From Hemibagrus wyckioides (lineage: Eukaryota; Chordata; Actinopteri; Siluriformes; Bagridae), in contig NC_080728.1 in assembly GCF_019097595.1 (NCBI RefSeq), positions 19,843,501 through 19,907,500 on the forward strand: a stretch of DNA of 64,000 nt. Reading direction: 5' to 3'. Shown here piece by piece: positions 24,642-38,100 of this stretch (position 1 is its first letter; every line of letters begins with the position of its first letter). The notes beneath the pieces are model-generated. The model was not told the origin of the DNA and made no database searches. It saw nothing but the letters and a program-made list of their open reading frames with translations. The position numbers and the translations under genes were made by a program.

Positions 24642-27600
24642 GATTCAATCTTCATATCTCTACACAATCAGCACAGCACACACACACCCTCCGCCACATT
24701 AGCATTCAGAGTGTGTTGCAGTCTGCTGCCAGCATTTGGGCTTAAATAAGACCTAAAGACTTTCTGAGGACCTGCTGAATTATTCATGAGACCATTAACG
24801 AGGGCTAAAGCTAACGCTAATGTGTCTGCAGCAGTCAGGTCCATTCCTCCTCAACACAAGCCACAAGTCATCTGGAGGTTAAAAGGTTACCAGAGGTCAT
24901 ACTGATTGAGGTTGTACCTTTTGTTAAGAAGCTGACGGTGGTGGATCTTGGCGTCGGTGTCATAGAGGAAGTGTTCCTGGCCGATGGTGACAGTGTTCTC
25001 CGGGCTCTCGTTTGTGCTGATGGTGACCACGGGGTAGCCCATCTGCAGAGTCCAGCCGTCCATCAGCTCCTTTATGTCCATGTCCTTCCCCTCCCTCCGC
25101 ATGGCCTGGAACACAGAGCAGCACGGTGAGACACCAGGTTCTCTCGATAAAGTCCTGTTCACACGCCATTAACGTTAGCAGAGTCTCCAGAAATGATTAG
25201 TGATATCATCACCTGTCCTTATCAGTGTATCAGTGCAACTCTCCACCTGTCCTGAACACCTCCTACACCTGTTACCACTCATAATCCTCACACCTGAGGA
25301 ACAATCCCAGAAGCTGCATTCTACACCATATGAGAACATCAGTGATTTAATAAAAGTGAACACTTTCTGCTCAGTAATTATTCACACAGGACTAGAAACT
25401 CAACGCTGGTGTTAATGATCAGAGTCAGGAACAATTACCAAAAACAACACTGATTTCCTCTCCAGTGTGAATCAGGCTCATGTGACTAATGGAGGATTAT
25501 TTGCTTCTGCTTCTTCTTCTCCATCCTGTTACATTACAATGACTATAACTCCATGAGTTAAGGTCACATGATCCCACGTCGGCACGGCAACCAGAATCGG
25601 CTCACTAAAGGAATGTCTGAGTAACAGGTTGTTACTCCTTTTTCTGCTTCAAAGGAGTTTATAATGTTCGTGTCAGTGTGTAAATTCACACTACGCTCCT
25701 CATAGTGTTACAGATTTGACGTGACAGGACGTGTGTAGGATCTGCAGTAAAAACCTCAGTGCTGTGAGACTGTGAGGAATTAAAGCAGTCACTCTTATAC
25801 TGAAAACATCGACTCCAGCAGATCGGCCAATCACGGAGATGTCCATCATCCACAGGAAATGCTAAAGAAAAAGAGACGAGACTTCGGAGAAGGAGTAAAT
25901 ATTGAGAGGAGAAGTTTTTAGAGGCTGACGGTGAGATTCACACCAGACTCTGACTCTCAAGTGATTCATGTGGAACGTCTCAGGCTGAAAATGCAGCCGT
26001 CTCATCTGTCCACGTGTCCTGCCGTGTTTAATGCGGCACATGGCAGCTGCAGATCGTCTCGGACGCAGACGGCGAGTAAAGTCAGAACAGCGGCTCCACC
26101 TAAACTCTGACTTTCAGATGGATTTGATTTGAAATGGGAGTCACAGTGCTGCTCTGAACTGACTAAAGAACATGTAGTGGGGCTTAGAGCTGACTGGTGG
26201 ATTTGACTCCAGGCTTTGTGCAGATTATTGTTTTAAAGTGGATTTTGTGAAGAAGAGATGCAGTGTGTATAAATATTCATTAGATGATGGTGTGTCAGGG
26301 GCTTTAGTGCTGCTAAATTCCTCAATATACTGAACACCCACTAAGATAAGAAAATCCCAGGTCATGGCTATCTAATTATTATTTTTTTCCAAATTTAAAC
26401 AGTCCCAGCACAACAGCGATTTCATATCATCATATAAAAGGCTCTAACGGCTCTCCAGTATCCCGCGGTTTCAGTAAATGAATCTCACACTTCCCTTGTG
26501 GAAGGTAATCTCATTAAGAAGACATTTTTCACCAGATTAGCGAGGCTAATGCTGCGAGTCATTGTCTGACTTTCCAGACTGTTAAAGGCTTGGCTACCTG
26601 ATGACATTTTCTCTGCTTGACAAAAGAAATGTAATTGAATTCTGAACTTTAGGTGAAAAGAGGTGGGTTGATCTCCATGATTCAGAAACTGGAGATACAA
26701 GAGGTTATTTTTTTCAGTGAACTGGATGTGTTGAGTCTGGATGTGTTGAGTCTTGATGTGTTGAGTCTGGATGTGGTGAGGGTGAATATGCTGAAGCTGG
26801 ATGTATTAAAGCTGTGTGTGGTGAGGATGGATGTACTGAAGCCGGACTTCAGCTGGATAGGCTGAAACTGGATTTTATTAAAGATGGACATTTTGAGGGT
26901 GGGTGTGTTGAATCTGGATGCCTTAAAACTTCGTATGGTGATTCTGGATGTGTTGAAGTTGAATACAATAAAGCTGGATGTTGTGAGGCTGGATATGATA
27001 AGGCAGGATGTGGTGAAGCTGGATGTGTTGAAGCTGGATATGTTGAAGCTGGATGTGTTGAAGGTGGATGTGTTGAAGCTGGATATGCTGAGGCTGGATG
27101 TGTCGAAGCTGGATGTGTCGAAGCTGGATGTGGTGAGGCTGGATGTGGTGAGGCTGGATATGATAAGGCAGGATGTGGTGAAGCTGGATATGTTGAAGCT
27201 GGATGTGTTGAAGGTGGATGTGTTGAAGCTGGATGTGTCGAAGCTGGATGTGTCGAAGCTGGATGTGGTGAGGCTGGATGTTTTGAGGCTGGATGTTGTG
27301 AGGCTGGATGTGTCGAAGCTGGATGTGGTGAGGCTGGATGTTTTGAGGCTGGATGTGTTGAGGCTGGATGTTGTGAGGCTGGATGTGTCGAAGCTAGATG
27401 TGGTGAGGCTGGATGTTGTGAGGCTGGATATGTTGAAGCTGGATATGTTGAAGCTGGATGTGTTGAAGGTGGATGTGTTGAAGCTGGATGTGTCGAAGCT
27501 GGATGTGTCGAAGCTGGATGTGGTGAGGCTGGATGTTTTGAGGCTGGATATGTTGAAGCTGGATATGTTGAAGCTGGATGTGTTGAAGGTGGATGTGTTG

Positions 27601-29789
27601 AAGCTGGATGTGTCGAAGCTGGATGTGTCGAAGCTGGATGTGGTGAGGCTGGATGTTTTGAGGCTGGATGTGTTGAGGCTGGATGTTGTGAGGCTGGATG
27701 TGTCGAAGCTGGATGTGTCGAAGCTGGATGTGGTGAGGCTGGATATGATAAGGCAGGATGTGGTGAAGCTGGATGTGTCGAAGCTGGATGTGTCGAAGCT
27801 GGATGTGGTGAGGCTGGATATGATAAGGCAGGATGTGGTGAAGCTGGATGTGTCAAAGCTGGATGTGTCGAAGCTGGATGTGTCGAAGCTGGATGTGTCG
27901 AAGCTGGATGTGGTGAGGCTGGATGTTGTGAGGCTGGATGTGTCGAAGCTGGATGTGGTGAGGCTGGATGTTTTGAGGCTGGATGTGTTGAAGCTGGATA
28001 TGTTGAAGCTGGATGTGTTGAAGGTGGATGTGTTGAAGCTGGATGTGTCGAAGCTGGATGTGTCGAAGCTGGATGTGGTGAGGCTGGATGTTTTGAGGCT
28101 GGATGTGTTGAAGCTGGATATGTTGAAGCTGGATGTGTTGAAGGTGGATGTGTTGAAGCTGGATGTGTCGAAGCTGGATGTGTCGAAGCTGGATGTGGTG
28201 AGGCTGGATGTTTTGAGGCTGGATGTGTTGAAGCTGGATATGTTGAAGCTGGATGTGTTGAAGGTGGATGTGTTGAAGCTGGATGTGTCGAAGCTGGATG
28301 TGTCGAAGCTGGATGTGGTGAGGCTGGATGTTTTGAGGCTGGATATGTTGAAGCTGGATATGTTGAAGCTGGATGTGTTGAAGGTGGATGTGTTGAAGCT
28401 GGATGTGTCGAAGCTGGATGTGTCGAAGCTGGATGTGGTGAGGCTGGATGTTTTGAGGCTGGATGTGTTGAGGCTGGATGTTGTGAGGCTGGATGTGTCG
28501 AAGCTGGATGTGTCGAAGCTGGATGTGGTGAGGCTGGATGTGTTGAGGCTGGATGTTGTGAGGCTGGATGTGTCGAAGCTGGATGTGTCGAAGCTGGATG
28601 TGGTGAGGCTGGATATGATAAGGCAGGATGTGGTGAAGCTGGATGTGTCGAAGCTGGATGTGTCGAAGCTGGATGTGGTGAGGCTGGATATGATAAGGCA
28701 GGATGTGGTGAAGCTGGATGTGTCGAAGCTGGATGTGTCGAAGCTGGATGTGTCGAAGCTGGATGTGTCGAAGCTGGATGTGGTGAGGCTGGATGTTGTG
28801 AGGCTGGATGTGTCGAAGCTGGATGTGTCGAAGCTGGATGTGGTGAGGCTGGATGTGTCGAAGCTGGATGTGTTGAGGCTGGATGTTGTGAGGCTGGATG
28901 TGTCGAAGCTGGATGTGGTGAGGCTGGATGTTTTGAGGCTGGATGTGTTGAGGCTGGATGTTGTGAGGCTGGATGTGTCGAAGCTGGATGTGGTGAGGCT
29001 GGATGTTTTGAGGCTAGATGTGTTGAGGCTGGATGTTGTGAGGCTGGATGTGATGAAACTGGATATGTTGAAGATGAATATGTTGAAGCTGGATGTGTTG
29101 AAGCTGGATGTGGAGACAGGATGGTGTTAGGCTGGATGGTGTGAAGCTGAATGTGGTGAAGCTGGATCTGTTGAAGCTGGATGTGGTAAAGCTGAATGTG
29201 GTGAACCTGGATGTGTTGAAGCTGGATATGTTGAGGCTGGATGTGTAGAAATTGATGTGTTGAAGCTGGACATGGTGAAGTTGGACCTTCTGGAGAAAGA
29301 ACATATTGGGGCTTGATGTGACAGAACTAGACATGTTTAGCCTGTAGGAGATAAACCTGGAAGCACTGGAGCTATTCTGATATTGCACGTGTTGTGACTA
29401 GAATTGTTGAGGATGGATGTGGTAGAGCCAGAGGTGTTAAAGATGGATATTCTGAGATTCGGAGACGTTCTGTGTCTAGGACTGAAACACACCCAGCTGG
29501 GCAGCAGAAGGGCACAGACACCTGCATAAATCTAATGTGGAGCCTCAAGTCTTACAGCACCCTCAGAGCAACGTGACTGATTTCTCTTTTACGGGCGTCT
29601 ATCTTAATAAATGGACACTTCATGCCTCCATTAACTTCAGATGTTGGTCTTTTCTTTCAAACTCTTTAAAGTGTCTGCTGTGAGAGAGGAGAGTTTGATC
29701 AAAATCACTCACTTTTATTCTCAGTGCTGGGTTTTAAGTGCAGGGGAAATGAAAAGGAGGTTCAGGCTGGTGATGGTAATGAATTCTCA

Positions 29790-29820
<31 letters not shown>

Positions 29821-29967
29821 AGAGAGAGTGTGTGTGTGCAGTTATACAGTGGATGCCAAGCCCTTTGCTGCTCACCTGCAAGCACACCAGCTTTCTGCAG
29901 GAACGTGAGGAGAATCAATCATTTCTACACACACATAGTCTCTCACTCTTCTTACTATGTGTTTTGA

Positions 29968-30002
<35 letters not shown>

Positions 30003-30752
30003 TACAGCATGAATCTCACCTGTGAAAATGAGTTCCACAAGTCGTCCCTTGCCGTGTTTCCGTACTGGTGCTTCACTAAATAATCCTGTAAAACAGATAG
30101 TGAGGAAAACTGGTGAATGTTTCCATCTGGAGCTTCAGCAGCAGATGGAGAACTAAAGCAGATTCAGGAGATTGGAGGGAAAACAGCCTGCAGTGAGCCA
30201 GTTATCGCTTCTCATTTCCATTCAGCACAGCCAGCGTAAATCCAGTCTGGCAGATGCTGAGGTCTGATTGGCTGAAGCTTGAAGATGGACAATATGAAGA
30301 AGAAAATTCCAGGATGAAGTTTAAAGAAGTCAGAGCCTGAGTGTGAAAGCGTTTCAGCATCGGCGAGCGCGGTGAAGGACGAGAGACCACGCAGACGGAC
30401 GCTACACCATGTGAACCAAATCAGACTTTCACGCTTCAACTGAAAAATGAATGAGAAAGAAAAACAAACGATGGACTTTCTGCACACACTCGCAGAAAAC
30501 AGAGGATCAGAAACGGCACAAAAAGCTGAGAGAAAAGAAAAAAAGGAAGATGAATCTGGTGTGATCAGTTCCCTGTAGGCGTCTTCATGCAGATCGGACT
30601 CCGTATCTAATCTAACACCTTCACCTTGAAGAGGAAATATGAGTGTAAATGTTTCAGGCACTTTAATGACATCACTTCCTGCTGCTGATTTCCATCCAGG
30701 ACATTTATATGATGTTAGATTAGACATGCTGTCAGTTTTAATTAAAGGAATG

Positions 30753-30810
<58 letters not shown>

Positions 30811-30912
30811 GCTCCAGAGACCTCCACCATGGACAGAACATCGATAGAGGAAATGCTGAGTGTGAATATTATTGAAGCTGGAAATGGTGATTTAGGGTTT
30901 TCAGGAAAAGTG

Positions 30913-30946
<34 letters not shown>

Positions 30947-31158
30947 TAGAACATCTCCTCACAGCAGTGTGTGTGTGTATGTGTGTATGTACGTGTGTGT
31001 GTGTGTGTGTGTGTATGTACGTGTGTGTGTGTATGTACGTGTGTGTGTGTGTGTGTGTGACCCCGAGGTCCAGCCTCAGCTCCAAAAAACAGAACTCTGG
31101 GAAATGTGTGTGGAGATGCAGCGTATTACTGACTGACAGAGTCTGTTCTGGTCTGCTG

Positions 31159-31197
<39 letters not shown>

Positions 31198-31814
31198 GAA
31201 TGCTGCCCTGAGGCTGGATGACCATCAGGTCCAGTTTCACCCCTGGTCAGTCTGCCAAAGCGACTTTTCATTATTTTCCCTGCACTGATTTCAGGAGGAC
31301 AAAATAAACCTGTCTGCCTTTAGACACAGCTCAACCCAAGGTGACACACACACACACACACACACACACACTCCTGCTACAGTAATCTCTTCCACTTTGC
31401 TGTCACTCAGCCAGTGTTTATGGATTGGGTTTGGAGGATTTCACTCCGAGTCAAAACATAAGCATGAGGTTGAAATGAGCTGAAAGTGAGAGGAGCAGAC
31501 AAGTGAGTGAGAGAGGAAGAGGAGAAAATGAGAGACGGAGAGGAGAAAGTGAGAGAGGAAGAGGAGAAAATGAGAGACGAAGAGGAGAAAGTGAGAGACG
31601 GAGATGAGAAAGTGAGAGACGAAAGGGAGAAAGGGAGAGATGAAACACTGCACTTTAATAAGCATCAGCAATTAAACACTATAGAGAATTAATCACTGCA
31701 GCTCACTAACATTAATGAGGCTCTTCTACTGAAGCTTCTAGAAAAAAAAGAGCTGTTAATGAGAACAAAGAGGAAACATCTGCCTCTCATCTGGACTGGG
31801 AGAGACAGACAAAG

Positions 31815-31891
<77 letters not shown>

Positions 31892-34800
31892 TTGTGATTT
31901 CAGTTCACTCACATTGATGCCTCTCTGAAATGCAGTTTGTCCCATGATGTCAGCCAACATGCGAATCAGTGCAGCTCCCTGTACAGACACACACAGACAC
32001 ACACACACATTCACACACACATTCACACACACACACACACACAGACACGCATTCACACACACACACACACACACAGACACACACACACACACACACACAC
32101 AGAGAAGTAAGAAGTAATTTGTCTAAATGAGATTATTTTCCTTTAAAGAATCGAACAGAAAGCAGGTCACTCTGACTCTAGCCCATCTAGCCCTCTGCAA
32201 AAGTATTGGCCCCCCTCCATCAGTGGACACACAGCACGGCTGACCAGATCAGTTCTGGACGGTATTTGATGGTCAGCTCGGCAGAGACACGGGCATGCTC
32301 AGGGTTTTAATGTGTGGAACATGCAGGAGGAAGAAGCACCTTTTTGTAGGAGATCCAGTCGAAAACTCGGTGGATGTCTGCCACTTGGAAAAGCTCCTGT
32401 GAGACAGGGTGTGACGTCGCCATACCGTCCAGCAGCATGACCTCATGAAGCACGTCGGTCAGGAACCTCTGTTTCTGGACACACACACACATACACACAC
32501 AGTGAAACATTCTGTGATGGAAGCTGTCGTCTCGCTCTGTAAGATTCAGAAATGGATCAGTTTTCCATTGAACGGTCACTTGCCCTGTTCCTAAGTGCTT
32601 TAATGATAGAAAACGTGAGTGAAATGATGTTGGAGAGAACAGACCACACACACGTTACGCATCATCCACTTTCTATTACTAACAGAAACAGCAGCGTTAA
32701 TGTAGGGGGTCATTACTTATGGTGAATTACATCTACAGCTACACTTCCTTTTACACACAGAGATCGTGTAATGGGAAATTTAAACATCACTTCATCTCAG
32801 AATGGAGGCTTCTCCTGTTTCAGGACAGTTTTCATCCTCCGTGTCTGAAATGATGCTTATTATTATTATTCTGGGGAACAACTTTCTTATTTATCATGCA
32901 GAGAAAATTAGTGCTTTATTATAAGATGTGAGATTCCACATGCCTGGAAGATGAGAAATTTCACAGGAGAGTCCAGGGAGAGTCCAGAGGAACAGAAACT
33001 ATGGTGTTAGAGAGGATTTTTATTCTGTTTCTATCTAGAATTTTTACATTTATGACATTTGGCAGATGATCCAGAGCGACTTACAGAAGAGCTTTGAAGT
33101 CTTTATTGATAAATTCGTCCATGTGCTGGTCCACTAGAGCAGGGACTGAAAGTGAGGTCAGTCTAAAAAGGTGAAGTAGAAAATGAACAAACACAAGACA
33201 CCACGTGAATTTATCATTTTAATAACAAAGTGCTGACTGAAGTTCTCCAGGAAAAAGGTGGGTTTAGTCCTCGTTCCATCACCCAGACACCAGAACAGAG
33301 ACGAGTTTTGATGCAGGTCTTCCTTGTACCCTGACAGATGGTGGATCAGTGGAGCAGATGATGCTGTAGGATCAGTGTGAGGAGTGAGAAGAGCTTTGAG
33401 GTAAGAAAGTCGTGGTTTGCAGATGAACTTCAGTGATTAGATCAGGAAGCCATTGGAGGGAAGGCAGCAGTGTGGTGGTGTAGGAGAACTTCAGAAGGTT
33501 GAAAAGAAGTCACACAGATGCTTTCTAGATCAGCTCCAGAGGCTGAATGAAGCTCAGAGGCAGTGCTGCCAGGAGCAAAGTGCAGTAGTCCAGCCTGAAA
33601 ATGACGAGGGACTGAAGGAACACCTGAGTGACCAGAGTGGACAGAAACAGACGAATCTTTCTCTGAAGGAGAACTCAGCATGAGCGTGTCAAATTAACAG
33701 TGTGAGAGGAAAAGGACAGCTGATTGACCGCGAGGTGGTGTGCAGTGACAGAGCGTGAGATCTGAGATTTGTCCACGTGGGGATGAGTCACCTGGGATGA
33801 ACAGCGGGTCAGTTCGGCTAGGATAAGTCTGATGCAAGTTTCAGAGGATGTCTGCTGAACAAAAACCTGAGTGTCTGAGGAAGGAAAGGTGATGGAAATG
33901 GAAGCGTTTGTTCATCTGTAGAGCAGTGGTATGAAAACCCATGTGAGGATACGACCTCACCAACTGAACAGAAGAGGACCAAGCACTGAGCCTTGTGGGA
34001 CACCAGTGGAGAGTCTTCATAGAGCAGGAGATTGTCCATCATCAGGAGAGAGATAAGAGAGTCTTGTGATTGTCTTTCAATCACTGCTGAAAGGAGCATG
34101 TCTGTTTCTTTAAAAGAGTCTCCTTGGTGACCAGAGGGATGTGAGATCTGAAGTTTGATCAGAGAGGTAACTGTAACTGTGTGGAATTTTACAGGGTGAG
34201 ATGTTGAGATGAAACAGTGAAAGCGATGTGAAACAGCATCTCTGAACCGAAAGTAAACCTGTACCAGTTTCTCATGGAGTGTGAGAGAAACCACAGACAG
34301 AGGACAGAGCAGTCGCTGGAGCTGACCTCTGTGCAGTGTTCCAGGACTCAGTTAGAGAGTGGACAGAGGAAAGAGATGCTAAATCTTTCTGTACAGCAGA
34401 CTGGCAGTTCCAGAGCACACCTATCCCCAGAGTTTAGGACTGAGACAAGCAGGAGGGTGGATGAGGTCACTGGCAGCTTGGCCTCTGGTTTGTGGAGGAG
34501 AGCTTTTGGGTCTGGTAGATGTGATGACCAGATGATGTGATTTATTTAAGGTTTGAGGAACATCTCAGCAGTGGAGTCCAGACTGAGATCAGTGAGTTTA
34601 AATAGAGCTGAGAGGGAACAGGTAACAAACATCACCAAACCAAAGCCAACTCTTTATAACTACATTTCTGCTTCAGCTACAGAACTGAGCATCAAACACC
34701 TTCACCTTCAAAATATCTGAATAAGCCCCGCCCACAATTCACATACCTGTATCTGGAGCAAGAACTAAGAAGCTTTGTGCAGTGGTTCCCATAGCAACCA

Positions 34801-35090
34801 GCACCGGGCTCCTGACTCATTTACATTTACTGCATTTACAGCAGATGCCCTTATCCAGAGCGATTTATCTCATTTTTATATAATTGAACATTTGAGGGTT
34901 AAGGGCCTTGCTCAGGGGCCCAGCCGTGGCAGTTTATATTTAAAGAGATGACTATAAATATATGACTTTAGAAATAAATAAACAAACAAACAAACAAATA
35001 AATAAATAAATAAAGAGCAGGTAAATACATATAACACAAAACAGGTGAACACAATAGAGCAACAAACCAATGACCAGAGCAGGACAGAGG

Positions 35091-35124
<34 letters not shown>

Positions 35125-38100
35125 GAGAGAGATGAAGAGAAAGATAAAGCAGCTGCTCAGCTACATTCTCTTCTCACAGGAGTCACTTAAGTGGGCAGTA
35201 AAATGAGGTCCATTAGAAGAGCGTCCATCTGCCCATACACACTGTCATCACATTCATTTCCACTCTCTCAGCTCTCCCTCCTCCATAAAGACAATATCAA
35301 AGCTGTCCATCTGACCGCCTCTGACCCAACGACCTCGTAACACCGTCCAGCAAAGACGCACAAATTAACAGGGACTCAGAGTCAGTGACCATGTGCAGAG
35401 AGAGAGAGAGAGTCGTGTCTGCTTCCTCAGTCAGGAGAAAGAGAGAAACTCTGCTGAATCTGCACTCACACAACACTCACACAACACTCACACTCACACA
35501 ACACTCACACAACACTCACACTCACACAACACTCACACAACACTGACACAACACTCACACAACACACAACAAACAACACACAACAAACAACACACAACAC
35601 TCACACTCACACAACACTCACACAACACTGACACAACACTCACACAACTCTCTCAAAACACTAACACTCACACAACACTCACACTCACACAACACTCACA
35701 CAACAATCACACAACACTCACACTCACACAACACTCACACAACACTGACACAACACTCACACAACACTCACACTACACACAACACACACAACACTCACAC
35801 TCACAAAAAACTCACACAACACTCACACTCACACAACACTCACACTCACACAACACTCACACAACACTCACACAACACTCACACAACACTCACACTACAC
35901 ACAACACTCACACAACACTCACACTACACACAACACTCACACAACACTCACACTCACACAACACTCACACAACACTCACACTCACACAACACTCACACTA
36001 CACTCACACAACACTCACACTACACACAACACTCACACTCACACAACACTCACACAACACTGACACAACACTCACACAACACTCACACAACACACAACAC
36101 TCACACAACACTCACACAACACTGACACAACACTCACACAACTCTCTCAAAACACTCACACTCACACAACACTCACACAACACTCACACTCACACAACAC
36201 TCACACAACACTCACACAACACTCACACTCACACAACACTGACACAACACTCACACAACACTGACACAACACTCACACACAACTCACACTCACACAACAC
36301 TCACATAACACTCACACAACACTCACACAACACTCACACACACAACACTCACACAACACTGACGCAACACTCACACAACACTCACACAACACTCACACTC
36401 ACACAACACTCACACAGCACTCTCACAACACTCACACAACACTCACACAACATGCACACTCACAACACGCACACTCACACAACACTCACACTCACACAAC
36501 ACACACACTCACACAACACTCACATAACACGCACACTCGCACAACACTCTCATAACACTCACACAACACTTATACTCACACAACACTCACACAACACTCA
36601 CACCTTCACAACACTCACACAACACTCACACCTTCACAACACTCACACTCACACAACACTCACACTCATACAACACTCACACAACACTCACACTCATACA
36701 ACACTCACACAACACTCACACAACACTCACACAATACTCACACAACACTCTCACAACACTCACACAACACACACCCTCACACAACACTCACACAACACTC
36801 ACACAACACTCACACCTTCACAACACTCACACAACACTCACACCTTCACAACACTCACACGTTGACAACACTCACACAACACTCACACTGACACAACATT
36901 CACACTCACACAACACTCACACAAACACCACACAACACTCATACTCAAACAACACTCACACAACACTTACACTCACACAACACTCAAACAACACGCACAC
37001 TCACACAACACTCACACAACACTCACACACACAACACTCACACAACACTCACACAGCACTCACACAATACTCACACTAACACAAGACTCACAAAAAACTC
37101 ACACTCACACAACACTCACACAACACTCACACAACACTCACACTAATGCAACACTCACACTCACACAACACACATAACACTCGCACAGCACTCACACAAA
37201 GCTCTCACAACACTCACACAACACTCATACTCACAGAACACTCACACAACACTCACAATCACACAACACTCACACAACACTCACACCTTCACAACATGCA
37301 CACTCACACAACACTCACACAACACTCACAATCATACAACACTCACACAACACTCACACTCATACAATACTCACACAAAACTCACACAACACGCACACTC
37401 ACATAACACGCACACTCACGCAACACTTACACAACACGCACACTCACACAACACTCAAATAACACGCACACTCGCACAACACTCACACAATACTCACATC
37501 TTCACAACACTCACACAACACTCACACCTTCACAACACTCACACCTTCACAACACTCACACTCATACAACACTCACACAACACTCACACTCATACAACAC
37601 TCACACTCTCACAACACTCACACAACACGCACACTCACACAACACTCACATAACACTCACACAACACGCACACTCACACAACACTCACACTCACGCAAGA
37701 CTCACACAACACGCAAACAACACACACACTCACACAACACTCATATAACACGCACACTCGCACAACACTCACACAACACTCTCACAACACTCACACAACA
37801 CTCACACAACATGCACACTCACAACACGCACACTCACACAACACTCACACAACACACACACTCACACAACACTCACATAAGACGCACACTCACACAACAC
37901 TCACACAACACTCACACCTTCACAACACTCACACAACACTCACACCTTCACAACACTCACACAACACTCACACTCATACAACACTCACACAACACACACT
38001 CATACAACACTCACACAACACTCACACAATACTCTCACAACACTCACACAACACTCACATAACACGCACACTCACACAACACTCACACAACACTCACACC

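Larger units (their letters stand above)
21392..24917 (-). other. trhde intron 9
   Basis: Holds an imperfect inverted repeat (21732-22071), a CT array (22575-22937), a CA tract (about 23021-23058) and a purine-rich minisatellite (23600-24290). The rest shows no recognised gene. Confidence 0.8.

Noticed and set aside
26814..29144. 776-codon Cys-rich frame (CVEAG repeats)
   Set aside because: 15-bp stop-free tandem repeat. Overlapping frames on both strands are equally open, so there is no coding-specific signal.
35393..36865. 490-codon Thr/His/Asn/Ser-rich frame
   Set aside because: Produced by the ACACAACACTC satellite; other frames are similarly low-complexity.
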